46,174 bases of DNA from Eubacteriales Family XIII. Incertae Sedis bacterium (GCA_031261395.1 JAISJT010000018.1:1-46174); one strand, 5' to 3'; counted from the stretch's first letter, positions 26,275-36,233 are shown. Translations and numbers: made by a program. Notes: generated by a model not told the origin, from the sequence alone.

Positions 26275-27507
26275 ATGGCTACTGAACTTGTTATGCCAAA
26301 ACTCGGTCTGACGATGACCGAAGGCCTGATCGCAAGCTGGCTGAAGAAAGAAGGCGATGCCGTCAAGAAGGGCGAGGGTTTGCTCGAGATCGAGACGGAA
26401 AAACTCACCAATGTCATTGAGGCGCCGGTCGACGGAACCCTGCTTCGGATATTGGGTGAAGTCGGCTCCTCGCTGCCGATAGCAGCGGTGCTGGCCTATA
26501 TCGGGGATCCGGGAGAGAAAATCCCGGAGGGACCCGTGGCAGAGGCTGCGGTCGCGGTCGCTGCGGCGGAGACGGTCTCTGCATCGGCTCCTGTCGCTGC
26601 CACGATCCCGGATGCGGCTACGGCCCCGGCATCCGGCAAATCAGGCCGCATCAAGGCCTCGCCTGCCGCCAGAGCCCTGGCAAAAAATCTGGGAATCGAC
26701 TATACGCTGCTGACAGGCACAGGCCCCGGCGGCCGCATCGTCAAAGAAGACGTCTTGGCCGCACAGACCGGCGGAGGTTTCGCGGCGGCGCGCAGCACCT
26801 CTGCTCCCGCCACCGTACAGACGCTGCCGTACGCCGGTATGCGCAAAGCCATCGGAGACGGAATGCACCGGAGCTGGTCCGCAGCTCCTATGGTCACGCA
26901 TCATGTGCAGGCGGATGTGACCGCCCTGCTCGATCTCAAGGATCAGCTCAACAGCGATCTCGCAGAAGGCGAGAGCCGGATCGGAGTGGTAGATCTCTTC
27001 GCCAAGATCGTGGCACGCGCCATCCGGGATTTCCCGATCGTGAATGCGACATTGGCGGATGGCGAGATCAAGATCCCGAGTACCGTGAATATCGGCATCG
27101 CCGTCGCTATAGACAACGGCCTCGTGGTGCCGGTCGTCAAAGATACTGGCGGCAAAGACCTCTTCGCGGTGAGCCGCGAGATCAAGGAACTGACGGCAAA
27201 GGCCAGAAACAACCGCCTCTCGCGGGACGAGATGAGCGGCGGGACTTTCACGATTTCCAGCATCGGCGGATACGGTTCGGTCGACTTTTTCACGCCGATC
27301 ATCAATCAGCCGGAGTCGGCCATCCTTGGGATCTGCCGCACGCAGGAGACGCCTGTCGTCAGGGACGGAGAGATCGTCATCCGCAAGCTCGCAGGACTGT
27401 CCCTCACCTTTGATCACCGCGTGATCGACGGCGCCCCGGCAGCGGAGTTTCTGGCGGCTATACTGAAATATCTCGAAAAGCCGCTGCGCGCTTTGTTTGA
27501 GGGATAG
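26275..27507 (+). CDS. Dihydrolipoamide acyltransferase E2 (AcoC family)
   Basis: Lipoyl domain LLEIETEKLTNVIEAP, peripheral-subunit-binding SPAARALAKNLGIDYTLLTGTGPGGRIVKEDV, catalytic LSLTFDHRVIDGAPAAEFL. Confidence 0.94.
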   Translation: MATELVMPKLGLTMTEGLIASWLKKEGDAVKKGEGLLEIETEKLTNVIEAPVDGTLLRILGEVGSSLPIAAVLAYIGDPGEKIPEGPVAEAAVAVAAAETVSASAPVAATIPDAATAPASGKSGRIKASPAARALAKNLGIDYTLLTGTGPGGRIVKEDVLAAQTGGGFAAARSTSAPATVQTLPYAGMRKAIGDGMHRSWSAAPMVTHHVQADVTALLDLKDQLNSDLAEGESRIGVVDLFAKIVARAIRDFPIVNATLADGEIKIPSTVNIGIAVAIDNGLVVPVVKDTGGKDLFAVSREIKELTAKARNNRLSRDEMSGGTFTISSIGGYGSVDFFTPIINQPESAILGICRTQETPVVRDGEIVIRKLAGLSLTFDHRVIDGAPAAEFLAAILKYLEKPLRALFEG

Positions 27508-27511
27508 GGAT

Positions 27512-28894
27512 ATGAAAAAAATCACCATCATCGGAGGAGGTCCCGGCGGCTACGTTGCCGCCATACGGGCGGCTCAGCTTGGCGCTGAGGTTCAAATCGT
27601 AGAATCAGGCAGCTTTGGCGGTACCTGTCTGAATATCGGCTGTATTCCCACGAAGGCGCTGCTGCATTCCGCGTTTGCCTACAAGCACCTCATAGAGGGC
27701 AGCATCGCCGGCGTCCGCGCCGAAAAGGTGACGCTCGATTGGGCGGCTGCACAGGCACACAAAAAGGCCGTCACGGACAAGCTGGTCGGCGGCGTGAGCG
27801 GACTGCTTGCAGCCAACAAGGTCACGGTCACCAAGGGGACGGCCGTGTTTGCAGGCAGCAAAACGATCACTGTAGACGGAAAAGCCCTGCCAAAGTCCGA
27901 TGCGATCATATTGGCAAGCGGCTCTGTGCCCGTCAAACTGAATTTCCCGGGCGCCGATTTGCCGCAGGTGATCGACAGCACCGGAGCGCTCGCTTTGGAA
28001 AAGCTCCCTGCGTCGCTCGCGATCATCGGCGGCGGCGTGATCGGCGTCGAATTTGCCTCACTCTTTTCCGCTCTTGGCGTCAAGGTCACGATCATCGAAG
28101 CGCTGCCGGAGATCCTGCCGCCGATCGACGGGCAAATCGCGGCGCTGCTGCGCGGAGTCCTCGCAAAAAACAGGGTTGATATCCTGACGGCTGCGAAAGT
28201 CGTCGCCGTGAAAAAAGACGGAAAAAACGCTGTCTCTGAGATCGAGCACGGCGGCGAAAAAAAGCAAATCAAATCAGAATTGGTGCTGCTGGCCGTTGGC
28301 CGGAGACCCAACACGACGGAGCTTGGACTCGAGAAAGCCGGGATCCAAACCGAGCGGGGAGCCATCCTGACGGATGAGCATTTTGAGACGAATGTCAAAG
28401 GGATCTTTGCAATCGGTGACTGCAACGCCAAAAACATGCTGGCTCATGCGGCGAGTGCGCAAGGCGAGGCCGCCGTGGAGTACATTCTGAGCGGCGCAGG
28501 ACACTACGATGCGAACATCATACCGGCCTGTATCTATACGGAACCGGAAGTCGCGGCGGTGGGGCTGACCGAAGAAGAAGCGAAAAAGAAGCAATCAGAT
28601 TATGCCGTCGGTACTTTTGATTTGGCCGGCAACGGAAAGGCGCTGATCGACGGCGGACTGGGCGGTCTGATCAAGATCCTTGCCGAAAGGCAAACCGGCG
28701 AGATCCTCGGCGTGCATATGATGGGCCCGCACGTGACGGATATGATTGCAGAAGCCGCCGCCGTCATGGAAATGGAGGGCCTCACCGAGGACCTGCTGCG
28801 CACGGTCCACCCGCACCCGACGGTGAGCGAAGCCGTGCACGAAGCGGCGCAGGCGGTATTCGGAAATGCGGTACACTGGCCGCCGAGGAGATGA
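27512..28894 (+). CDS. lpdA: Dihydrolipoyl dehydrogenase E3
   Basis: GGTCLNIGCIPTKALLHS, GGGVIGVEFASLFSALGVKVTIIE, AIGDCN, HPHPTVSEAVHEAA. Start MKKITIIGGGPGG. Confidence 0.94.
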   Translation: MKKITIIGGGPGGYVAAIRAAQLGAEVQIVESGSFGGTCLNIGCIPTKALLHSAFAYKHLIEGSIAGVRAEKVTLDWAAAQAHKKAVTDKLVGGVSGLLAANKVTVTKGTAVFAGSKTITVDGKALPKSDAIILASGSVPVKLNFPGADLPQVIDSTGALALEKLPASLAIIGGGVIGVEFASLFSALGVKVTIIEALPEILPPIDGQIAALLRGVLAKNRVDILTAAKVVAVKKDGKNAVSEIEHGGEKKQIKSELVLLAVGRRPNTTELGLEKAGIQTERGAILTDEHFETNVKGIFAIGDCNAKNMLAHAASAQGEAAVEYILSGAGHYDANIIPACIYTEPEVAAVGLTEEEAKKKQSDYAVGTFDLAGNGKALIDGGLGGLIKILAERQTGEILGVHMMGPHVTDMIAEAAAVMEMEGLTEDLLRTVHPHPTVSEAVHEAAQAVFGNAVHWPPRR

Positions 28895-28895
28895 G

Positions 28896-30020
28896 ATGCC
28901 TGAGAACTCTGTAAGGCCCTTTGAAATCAAGGTGCCGGATTCCGTCTTGACGGATTTGCACGAAAGGCTGGAGCGGACCCGCTGGGCGACCTCTGTTGCC
29001 GGCGGAGACTGGAAATACGGCGCGGATATCACCTATATCCGCTCCCTTTGCGATTACTGGAAAGACCAATACGATTGGCGCGCGCAGGAACGCCTTCTCA
29101 ACGCCTATCCGCAGTTCCTCTGTGAAGCAGGCGGCGTCGATCTGCATTTCTGGCATATTCGCGGGAAAGGGGCAAATCCGTTTCCGCTCTTGCTGATGCA
29201 CGGGTGGCCGGGCTCCGCCTATGAGTTTTTTGAGATGATCGAACCGCTGTCCGAGACATTTGACTTGGTCATCCCGGATCTTCCCGGCTTCGGGTTTGGC
29301 GGGATTCCGAAAGAGGCCGGCTGGGGCGCTGCGCGCGTCGCAAACGCCTTTCATACGCTGATGACGGAAAAACTCGGGTATGAGCGCTATGGTACGCAGG
29401 GCGGCGACTGGGGCGCAATGATATCCGCCCGGCTCGGCGCCTGTTATCCGAAACAGGTCGCGGGGATCCATATCAATTTCGTTTTCCTGCCGACGATACC
29501 CGTTTCCGGGCTGCCGCCGGAGGACATGCGCCGGGTGCAGGAGCAAATTGAATTTGACAAACACGAAGGCGCCTATCACCTCGTTCACGAAACCAAACCG
29601 GATTCGCTCACCATCGGACAGTCGGATTCGCCGGCGGGGCTGGCGGCGTGGATCACGGAAAAGTTCCGCACCTGGAGCGACTGCGGCGGTGAGATCGAAC
29701 GCAAATTCAGCAAGGACGCACTGCTGACAAACCTCATGTTTTACTGGGCGAACAACGCCTCCGCCAGTGCGGCAAGGCTGTATTTCGAATCGCATGCGGA
29801 TCCGGCGCTGAACTTCGGTGCGCCCGATCCCAAAATCACAGTCCCGACCGCCGTCGCGCACTTCCCTTTCGACCCCTTCAACAATCCAAGATCCTGGGCG
29901 GAAAAGCACTTCAATATCGTGCGCTGGACGGACATGCCGAGCGGCGGCCATTTTCCGGCGATGGAAGAGCCGGAGCTGCTCGCCCGCGATGTGCGGGAAT
30001 TTTACGAAACACTACGGTAG
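28896..30020 (+). CDS. Epoxide-hydrolase-like alpha/beta hydrolase (EHN N-terminal domain)
   Basis: RPFEIKVPDSVLTDLHERLERTRW; LLMHGWPGSAYEFFEMI; QGGDWGAMISARLG (nucleophile Asp); PSGGHFPAMEEPELL (His). Confidence 0.88.
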   Translation: MPENSVRPFEIKVPDSVLTDLHERLERTRWATSVAGGDWKYGADITYIRSLCDYWKDQYDWRAQERLLNAYPQFLCEAGGVDLHFWHIRGKGANPFPLLLMHGWPGSAYEFFEMIEPLSETFDLVIPDLPGFGFGGIPKEAGWGAARVANAFHTLMTEKLGYERYGTQGGDWGAMISARLGACYPKQVAGIHINFVFLPTIPVSGLPPEDMRRVQEQIEFDKHEGAYHLVHETKPDSLTIGQSDSPAGLAAWITEKFRTWSDCGGEIERKFSKDALLTNLMFYWANNASASAARLYFESHADPALNFGAPDPKITVPTAVAHFPFDPFNNPRSWAEKHFNIVRWTDMPSGGHFPAMEEPELLARDVREFYETLR

Positions 30021-30050
30021 CGCAGCAATGCATTTGAAAGGAGTTTTGAA

Positions 30051-30836
30051 ATGATCAAATCAATTGAGACAATGAAAGGCGCCTTCGATCTCAGCGGCAG
30101 GAAAGCGCTCGTCACGGGCGGGGGCCGCGGACTCGGCGCTACCATCGCAGTCGCACTGGCCGAGAGCGGCGCCGACGTCGCCATTGCGGATTTGTACGAG
30201 GCCGCGGATACGGTTTCACAGATTCAAAGCTACGGCGTCAAAAGCAAGAGCTATCTCGCCGACATTTCTTCCTTTGCGGATGTCACGCAGCTGACCGAAG
30301 ACGTCTATGCGGATTTCGGACAAATCGACATCCTGATCAACAATGCGGGGATTTCGGCGGTCGGCGATTTTTTAGATGACGAAAACCTTGAAAACTGGAC
30401 GCGCGTACTCGGCGTCAATCTTCAGGGGACCGCGATCGTGACGCACGCAGTCGGAAACCGCATGCGCGCGCTCGGAGCAGGAGGCTGCATTATCAACATC
30501 TCGTCCATCGCCTCCGGGACCGTCGTTCGCACACAAAATATGGCGTGCTACTGCGCTTCCAAGGCCGCCATCAATTCCCTGACGCGCACCACGGCGTATG
30601 AACTCGGAAAATATGACATTCGCGTGAACGCCATTGCGGTAGGTTTTTTCAATTCCGAGCTTTCAAAGATGATTCCGGAAGGTCAAATCCCGTATCTCGA
30701 AGATACCATCGTGCTTGGCCGCTTTGGCGAACCGATCGAACTGGGCGCCCTATCTGTATATTTGGCGTCGCCGGCGGCCGCGATGATCACCGGCGCGGTC
30801 ATACCGATCAATGGCGGTCAGGATCTATCGCTCTGA
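30051..30836 (+). CDS. Short-chain dehydrogenase/reductase (SDR)
   Basis: TGGGRGLGATIAVALAES, NNAGISAVG, SSIAS...YCASKAAINSLTR, GAVIPINGGQDLSL. Confidence 0.92.
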   Translation: MIKSIETMKGAFDLSGRKALVTGGGRGLGATIAVALAESGADVAIADLYEAADTVSQIQSYGVKSKSYLADISSFADVTQLTEDVYADFGQIDILINNAGISAVGDFLDDENLENWTRVLGVNLQGTAIVTHAVGNRMRALGAGGCIINISSIASGTVVRTQNMACYCASKAAINSLTRTTAYELGKYDIRVNAIAVGFFNSELSKMIPEGQIPYLEDTIVLGRFGEPIELGALSVYLASPAAAMITGAVIPINGGQDLSL

Positions 30837-31850
30837 GCCGGGGCCGGAGCCGGAGCCGGAATAGGTCCTCGCGATCATTTCCCTGGCGTAGCGGTCTGTC
30901 ATGCCTGCAATATGATCTTTTACGCCCTCGGCAAGCCCGTCCTGCTCACAAATATGCTGATACTCCTGCGGCAACTCGTCCGGATGTGACAGGAAATAAT
31001 CATAGAGAAAGAAGATGGTGCGGTCGATATCCTCCTGCGCCGCGCCATCTTTCACCCTTTTGGAAAAATAGACATGATCGAAAAGAAATGATCTGAGCTT
31101 TGCCATGGCGTCCTGATAGGGCGGGCTTTGCCGGATCTCATTATGGCCGTCGCTAAAAACGATCATATCCCGAATCAGGCTGTCGATGCGCTTGCTCGTG
31201 GACCTTCCGAGCAATTCGATCGGCCCCCTCGGCAGGTCCGTTTCACTGATGATCCCCGCACGCATCGCATCGTCGATATCGTGATTGATATAGGCCATGC
31301 GGTCTGCGGTTCTCACGATGCACCCTTCCAGCGTTTTGGGCAAGGTGTCCCCCGTGTGATTCCTGATCCCGTCACGCACCTCCATGGTCAGATTCATCCC
31401 CTTGCGTTCACTGCTCGATTCCAGCGTATCGACTACGCGAAGGCTTTGGATATTGTGGTGGAAACCTCCGGGATGCTTCCGCGCAAGCGCCGACTCCCCG
31501 CTGTGACCAAACGGCGTATGCCCGAGGTCGTGGCCGAGCGCGATCGCCTCGGTCAGATCTTCATTGAGACGCAGCGCCCTTGCGATACTGCGCGCGATTT
31601 GAGAGACCTCCAGCGTATGCGTGAGCCGCGTCCTGAAGTGATCTTCCTCGGGCGCGATGAATACCTGCGTTTTGTGCATGAGACGCCGAAACGCCTTGGA
31701 ATGGATGATGCGGTCCCTGTCCCGCTGGAAGGCCGTGCGAAAATCGCAGAGCGCCTCCGCATTTAGGCGCCCCGCCGAATCCGCCGCTTTCGCAGCAAAA
31801 GGACTCAGTATCTCGTATTCACGCTGCTCGGAGTCAATTCGCGATAGCAT
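30825..31850 (-). CDS. dgt: Deoxyguanosinetriphosphate triphosphohydrolase-like protein (HD domain)
   Basis: RDRIIHSKAFRRLMHKTQVF, RTRLTHTLEVSQIARSIAR, ALGHDLGHTPFGHSGE, DRMAYINHDIDDA. Confidence 0.93.
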   Translation of the reverse strand: MLSRIDSEQREYEILSPFAAKAADSAGRLNAEALCDFRTAFQRDRDRIIHSKAFRRLMHKTQVFIAPEEDHFRTRLTHTLEVSQIARSIARALRLNEDLTEAIALGHDLGHTPFGHSGESALARKHPGGFHHNIQSLRVVDTLESSSERKGMNLTMEVRDGIRNHTGDTLPKTLEGCIVRTADRMAYINHDIDDAMRAGIISETDLPRGPIELLGRSTSKRIDSLIRDMIVFSDGHNEIRQSPPYQDAMAKLRSFLFDHVYFSKRVKDGAAQEDIDRTIFFLYDYFLSHPDELPQEYQHICEQDGLAEGVKDHIAGMTDRYAREMIARTYSGSGSGPGSER

Positions 31851-31895
31851 TACCGATTTTTTTTGCTTAATAACAACATGCGTCCACCCCTGTCG

Positions 31896-32336
31896 CTATA
31901 CACCGGTGGAGCCAAAACCACCCTCGCCGCGATCCGTGTCTGTCAATTCGCCGGCCCGTTCCCATTCCGCTCGCACGTACCGGGCAATCACAAGCTGCGC
32001 GATCCGGTCCCCGTCATTCACAATGAAATCCTTCTCGCCGAGATTGACGAGGATGACGCCGATATCCCCGCGGTAATCGCTGTCGATCGTTCCTATCCCG
32101 TTCACCAACGCGATGCCGTATTTTGCGGCGAGGCCGCTCCTCGCGCGCACCTGCGCTTCAAAGCCCTGCGGAAGTTCGATACGCAGCCCCGTAGGTACGA
32201 CAGCGCGGCCTCCGGGTGCGATCACGACCGGCTGTCCGTCCGCCGTATGCGCCCGCAGATCCATACCTGCCGACCCGTCAGTCTCGTATGCCGGGATCTG
32301 TCCTTCCGCTGTAATCTTGATCGTTACCGTTTCCAT
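31896..32336 (-). CDS. dut: dUTP diphosphatase
   Basis: [61 protein letters not shown]. Confidence 0.95.
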   Translation of the reverse strand: METVTIKITAEGQIPAYETDGSAGMDLRAHTADGQPVVIAPGGRAVVPTGLRIELPQGFEAQVRARSGLAAKYGIALVNGIGTIDSDYRGDIGVILVNLGEKDFIVNDGDRIAQLVIARYVRAEWERAGELTDTDRGEGGFGSTGV

Positions 32337-32359
32337 AATATTGTTTTTCGTAATCCTAT

Positions 32360-33619
32360 CTATTTCAGCAATCTATCCATGTCAACATCCCGTCCGCCGA
32401 TTGCCACCGCCGAATAGGACGAAAAATCAGCGTAGTTTTGGCTCAGCCGGCGGATATCCGCTGCCGTGACCGCATCGATGCCGTTCAGTATCTCATCTTC
32501 TGTGTATTGCTTTCCGAGCAAGAGCATATTGCGTCCCGCCTGAAGCATACGTGAGCTGTTGTTTTCCCTGCGGAAGATATAGCTGCCTTTAAACTGTTCT
32601 TTCACGCGCGACAGCTCATCCGAAGGCACATCCGTTTCGGCCAGCAGCAGGATTTCCTCTTTGATTGCTCCAACTGCTGCGACAAGCTTTTCATCCGCCA
32701 CACCGGCATAAATCACAAACTGTCCGTCATCAACAAAGGGAGCATCAGATGCATAGATGGAATATGCCAGACCCTTTTCCTCACGTACCGACTGAAAAAG
32801 CCTCGAACTCATCCCTCCGCCCAGAATGGACGAATACAAGGTCAGAGCATAAAAGTCATCGTCCTCAAAAGCAACGCCCTTCGTCCCAAGAAAGAGATGG
32901 GTCTGTTCGATATCCCGTTTTTGTGAAATACGATGGGGGACGCGGGGAAGCAAGGGGACGGATACTTGCTTTCCTTGCTTTCTGGCATCGGCGGGAACCT
33001 CACCCAAACTCTTTTCAAGCATCTCCCGCAAAACGGCTTCGTCAAACTGACCGGCAACGCTGACGACGATCTTGTCCGCAGTGTATCGTTCGGATAAATA
33101 CTGCATTATATCAGCCCTATATATCCCGCGCACACTTTCGCGCGAACCGATGGTGCGGTTGGCCAGCGGTGTTCCTTCAAATATCGCCTCCGTGATAAGG
33201 TCCTGGCCAAAATCATCCGGCACATCCTCGATCATTTTCATCTCTTCGATGATGACGTTCTTTTCCTTTTCCATTTCGGCGGCGTCATATAGGGAATGGG
33301 TCATCATGTCGGCCAGCACATCGATACTCTCTGTTAAATGCGCCGACAGAGACTTGACATAGTAGCAGGTCGATTCCTTGCCCGTGAATGCGTTCATGTT
33401 CCCGCCGAACTTCTCCACATCTTCGGAGAGCTGACGGTAGGTACGATTTTCCGTGCCCTTGAACATCATGTGTTCGATGAAATGCGAAATGCCGAAGATT
33501 TTGGGCTTTTCTTCCACTGCTCCGGCACGCACCCACACCCCGGCAGTAGCCGAGGCGACGTGCGGCAGATTTTCTGTAACGACCGTCAGGCCGTTCGATA
33601 GTTGATATGTCTGAATCAC
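32360..33619 (-). CDS. M16 family zinc peptidase (mitochondrial-processing-peptidase-like)
   Basis: [17 protein letters not shown] (HxxEH), [24 protein letters not shown]. Confidence 0.94.
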   Translation of the reverse strand: MIQTYQLSNGLTVVTENLPHVASATAGVWVRAGAVEEKPKIFGISHFIEHMMFKGTENRTYRQLSEDVEKFGGNMNAFTGKESTCYYVKSLSAHLTESIDVLADMMTHSLYDAAEMEKEKNVIIEEMKMIEDVPDDFGQDLITEAIFEGTPLANRTIGSRESVRGIYRADIMQYLSERYTADKIVVSVAGQFDEAVLREMLEKSLGEVPADARKQGKQVSVPLLPRVPHRISQKRDIEQTHLFLGTKGVAFEDDDFYALTLYSSILGGGMSSRLFQSVREEKGLAYSIYASDAPFVDDGQFVIYAGVADEKLVAAVGAIKEEILLLAETDVPSDELSRVKEQFKGSYIFRRENNSSRMLQAGRNMLLLGKQYTEDEILNGIDAVTAADIRRLSQNYADFSSYSAVAIGGRDVDMDRLLK

Positions 33620-33622
33620 GGC

Positions 33623-35767
33623 TTATAGGAGCGCTTTGCGCGAGAGGCTGATCTTTCCGTTTTTGTCGTCAATGCCCTTGACCTTGACCGTGACCTTGTC
33701 ACCCACATTCAGCACATCTTCGACGCGCTCAACGCGGAATTTGTCGATCTCTGAAATATGCAAGAGCCCTTCCTTGCCGGGCAGGATCTCGACGAATGCG
33801 CCAAATTCCTTGATGCCCGTGACCGTGCCGTCGTATACTTCGCCGACTTCCGGCTCTTTGAGCAGCATTTCGATCATCTCGATTGCTTTTTGCATGCCGT
33901 CGGGTTCGGTGGCGGCGATCGAGATGAGGCCGGTATCGTCGATGTCTATCTTGACTCCCGTCGTGGCGATGATGCCGTTGATGGTCTTGCCGCCCTTGCC
34001 GACGATCGTACCGATGTCCTCGGGGTCGATCTGGATCGACTCTATGCGCGGTGCATACGGAGAAAGATCTGTACGCGGCTCTGCGATTTCTTCTTTGATA
34101 AAGCCGAGGATGTCGAGTCTTGCGACCTTGGCCTGATTGATGGCGTTCTTCATGATCTCCCGTGAGAGACCATGACATTTGATGTCCATCTGGAGAGCCG
34201 TGATGCCGTTTTCGGTACCCGCAACTTTGAAATCCATATCCCCGTAATGGTCCTCGAGGCCCTGAATATCCGTGAGGATCGCGATTTTGCTCGCGTCATT
34301 TTCGTCCTGGATCAGGCCCATCGCAATGCCGGAAACAGGCGCCTTGATCGGAACGCCCGCGTCCATGAGGGCGAGCGTGCTGCCGCAGATAGAACCCTGC
34401 GAACTGCTGCCGTTGGATGAAAGCGTCTCTGATACCACGCGAATCGCATAGGGGAAGACGTCTTCCGCCGGAAGCACGGGGATGAGCGCCCTTTCGGCAA
34501 GCGCGCCGTGGCCGATCTCGCGGCGTCCGGGGCCGCGCATCGGCTTGGTTTCGCCGACGGAAAACGGCGGGAAATTGTAATGGTGCATATAGCGCTTGCT
34601 GGTCTCTTCACCGATACCGTCGATCATCTGCGCTTCACGAAGCGGCGCGAGCGCCACCGCCGAAAGCACTTGAGTCTGACCGCGCTTGAACAGGCCCGAG
34701 CCATGCGCGCGCGGGAGGAATCCCGTCTCGCACCATATCTGGCGAAGCTCTGTAGTCGTCCGGCCGTCCGGCCTCTTGTTTTCGTTCAGGATCATCTTGC
34801 GGAATTCTTCGACCATGAGATCGCTCACGACCTGCCCGATGAATTTCTCGGTCCCTGCGATATCCGGCTCGCCTTCGCCTGCCGCTATCTGCTCTGCAAG
34901 TTCGGCGGCAAGTTCCGCTTTTGCCTCTTTGGCTGTTTCTTTCGTAAGCTGCTCGTGTACGCGATAATTGACGCGCTCGACCGTGTGAATGATCTCAACT
35001 ATCCTATCGCCGTAGGCCGCCCGTACCCGCTCCTCGATCACGGCAGGCACCTGCGGCGCCTCAAAGACGAGTTTTTCCTTGCCGAGTTCGGCAACGATGC
35101 CGTCTACGAAATCGACGATTTTGACGATCTCATCGTGTGCGGCAAAGAGTGCATCGAGGATCAGATCCTCAGCGACCTCGTTGGCGCCCGCCTCGACCAT
35201 CATGATAGCATCGCGCGTACCGGCCACAGTCAGTGTCAGATCGCTCTTTGCCTTCTGCTCCGATGTGGGATTGACGACGGGTCTGCCGTCGATGAGACCC
35301 ATGACCACAGCGCCGGTCGGACCCGCGAACGGGATGTCCGAAATCGACAGAGCGATGGACGAACCGATCATCGCCGCCACTTCGGGCGGACAATCATAAT
35401 CGATGCTGAGCACGGTGGCGACCACCTGCACATCGTTAAAAAATCCGGTCGGGAACAGCGGCCTCAGCGGTCTGTCCATCAAACGGGCAAACAGCGTGGC
35501 CTTCTCGGACGCCCTGCCCTCGCGCCGGATGAACCCGCCCGGAATCTTTCCTGCCGCATACATCTTTTCTTCGTACTCGCAGCTGAGCGGGAAAAAGTCC
35601 TGATTGGCCCGCGGTTCATTGTTCATGCACGCAGTGACAAGCACTACGGTATCGCCGTAGCGTATCGTCACAGCTCCGTTCGCCTGCTCGGCGACCTTGC
35701 CAACCTCTGCCTGGAGGAGTCTGCCTCCCAGCGCCGTCTTGAATGTCTTGTAATCTGTAAATCTCAT
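33623..35767 (-). CDS. pnp: Polyribonucleotide nucleotidyltransferase
   Basis: RPLRPLFPTGFFNDVQVV, FPPFSVGETKPMRGPGRREIGHGALAERAL, SSSQGSICGSTLALMDAGVP, KH and S1 domains. Start MRFTDYK after a GAAGAGG SD. Confidence 0.97.
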   Translation of the reverse strand: MRFTDYKTFKTALGGRLLQAEVGKVAEQANGAVTIRYGDTVVLVTACMNNEPRANQDFFPLSCEYEEKMYAAGKIPGGFIRREGRASEKATLFARLMDRPLRPLFPTGFFNDVQVVATVLSIDYDCPPEVAAMIGSSIALSISDIPFAGPTGAVVMGLIDGRPVVNPTSEQKAKSDLTLTVAGTRDAIMMVEAGANEVAEDLILDALFAAHDEIVKIVDFVDGIVAELGKEKLVFEAPQVPAVIEERVRAAYGDRIVEIIHTVERVNYRVHEQLTKETAKEAKAELAAELAEQIAAGEGEPDIAGTEKFIGQVVSDLMVEEFRKMILNENKRPDGRTTTELRQIWCETGFLPRAHGSGLFKRGQTQVLSAVALAPLREAQMIDGIGEETSKRYMHHYNFPPFSVGETKPMRGPGRREIGHGALAERALIPVLPAEDVFPYAIRVVSETLSSNGSSSQGSICGSTLALMDAGVPIKAPVSGIAMGLIQDENDASKIAILTDIQGLEDHYGDMDFKVAGTENGITALQMDIKCHGLSREIMKNAINQAKVARLDILGFIKEEIAEPRTDLSPYAPRIESIQIDPEDIGTIVGKGGKTINGIIATTGVKIDIDDTGLISIAATEPDGMQKAIEMIEMLLKEPEVGEVYDGTVTGIKEFGAFVEILPGKEGLLHISEIDKFRVERVEDVLNVGDKVTVKVKGIDDKNGKISLSRKALL

Positions 35768-35806
35768 TGAATTCCTCTTCCTTTCCTGCCTCTTTTCAAT
35801 AAACAA

Positions 35807-35826
35807 AGGCGAGGACGACCTCGCCT
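35807..35826 (-). terminator. rpsO-pnp intercistronic hairpin (possible terminator/processing site)
   Basis: AGGCGAGG-ACGA-CCTCGCCT perfect 8-bp stem; downstream minus-strand sequence is TTGTTTATT. Confidence 0.6.
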
Positions 35827-35842
35827 TCTGTTCGTTGCCCTA

Positions 35843-36109
35843 TTATTTGCGGAGTCCAAGTCTCGCGATGAGCGCACGGTAACGCTCGATATCTTTTTCC
35901 TTTAGATAGTTGAGCATATTTCGCCGCTGTCCTACCATCTTCAAAAGACCCCTTCGTGAGTGATGATCTTTGTGGTGAGCCTTCAGATGCTCATTCAGAT
36001 CGTTGATCCGGTATGTGAGAATGGCCACCTGCACCTCGGGCGAACCCGTGTCACCGGCCTGCGTCTGGTAGTCCGCAATGATTTGCGCTTTCTGCGTCTG
36101 ATCGATCAT
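35843..36109 (-). CDS. rpsO: 30S ribosomal protein S15
   Basis: [51 protein letters not shown]. Start MIDQTQK after AAGGAG. Confidence 0.97.
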   Translation of the reverse strand: MIDQTQKAQIIADYQTQAGDTGSPEVQVAILTYRINDLNEHLKAHHKDHHSRRGLLKMVGQRRNMLNYLKEKDIERYRALIARLGLRK

Positions 36110-36111
36110 GT

Positions 36112-36233
36112 CTGTCTCCTTTTCTTTCATGCATTGTCATTGTGGCCTCCGTGCCGCAATCCATGCTTTTCACTTTGCCGGTTGCCGAGTAGGCGTTGGA
36201 GTTTCGCGATACCAAGCAACGGCGCACAACCGG
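36112..36233 (-). ncRNA. Candidate structured rpsO (S15) 5' leader
   Basis: Closing stem CCGGTTG (36178-36184) / CAACCGG (36227-36233) around an internal stem, within a 125-nt leader upstream of rpsO. No covariance search possible. Confidence 0.3.

Noticed and set aside
24280-28894. Naming the E1-E2-E3 genes acoA/acoB/acoC outright
   Set aside because: Family membership is clear, but substrate specificity cannot be read from sequence and the context argues for a possible non-acetoin substrate.
34508-35770. 420-aa plus-strand ORF opposite pnp
   Set aside because: Antisense to the highly conserved pnp frame; typical high-GC shadow ORF.
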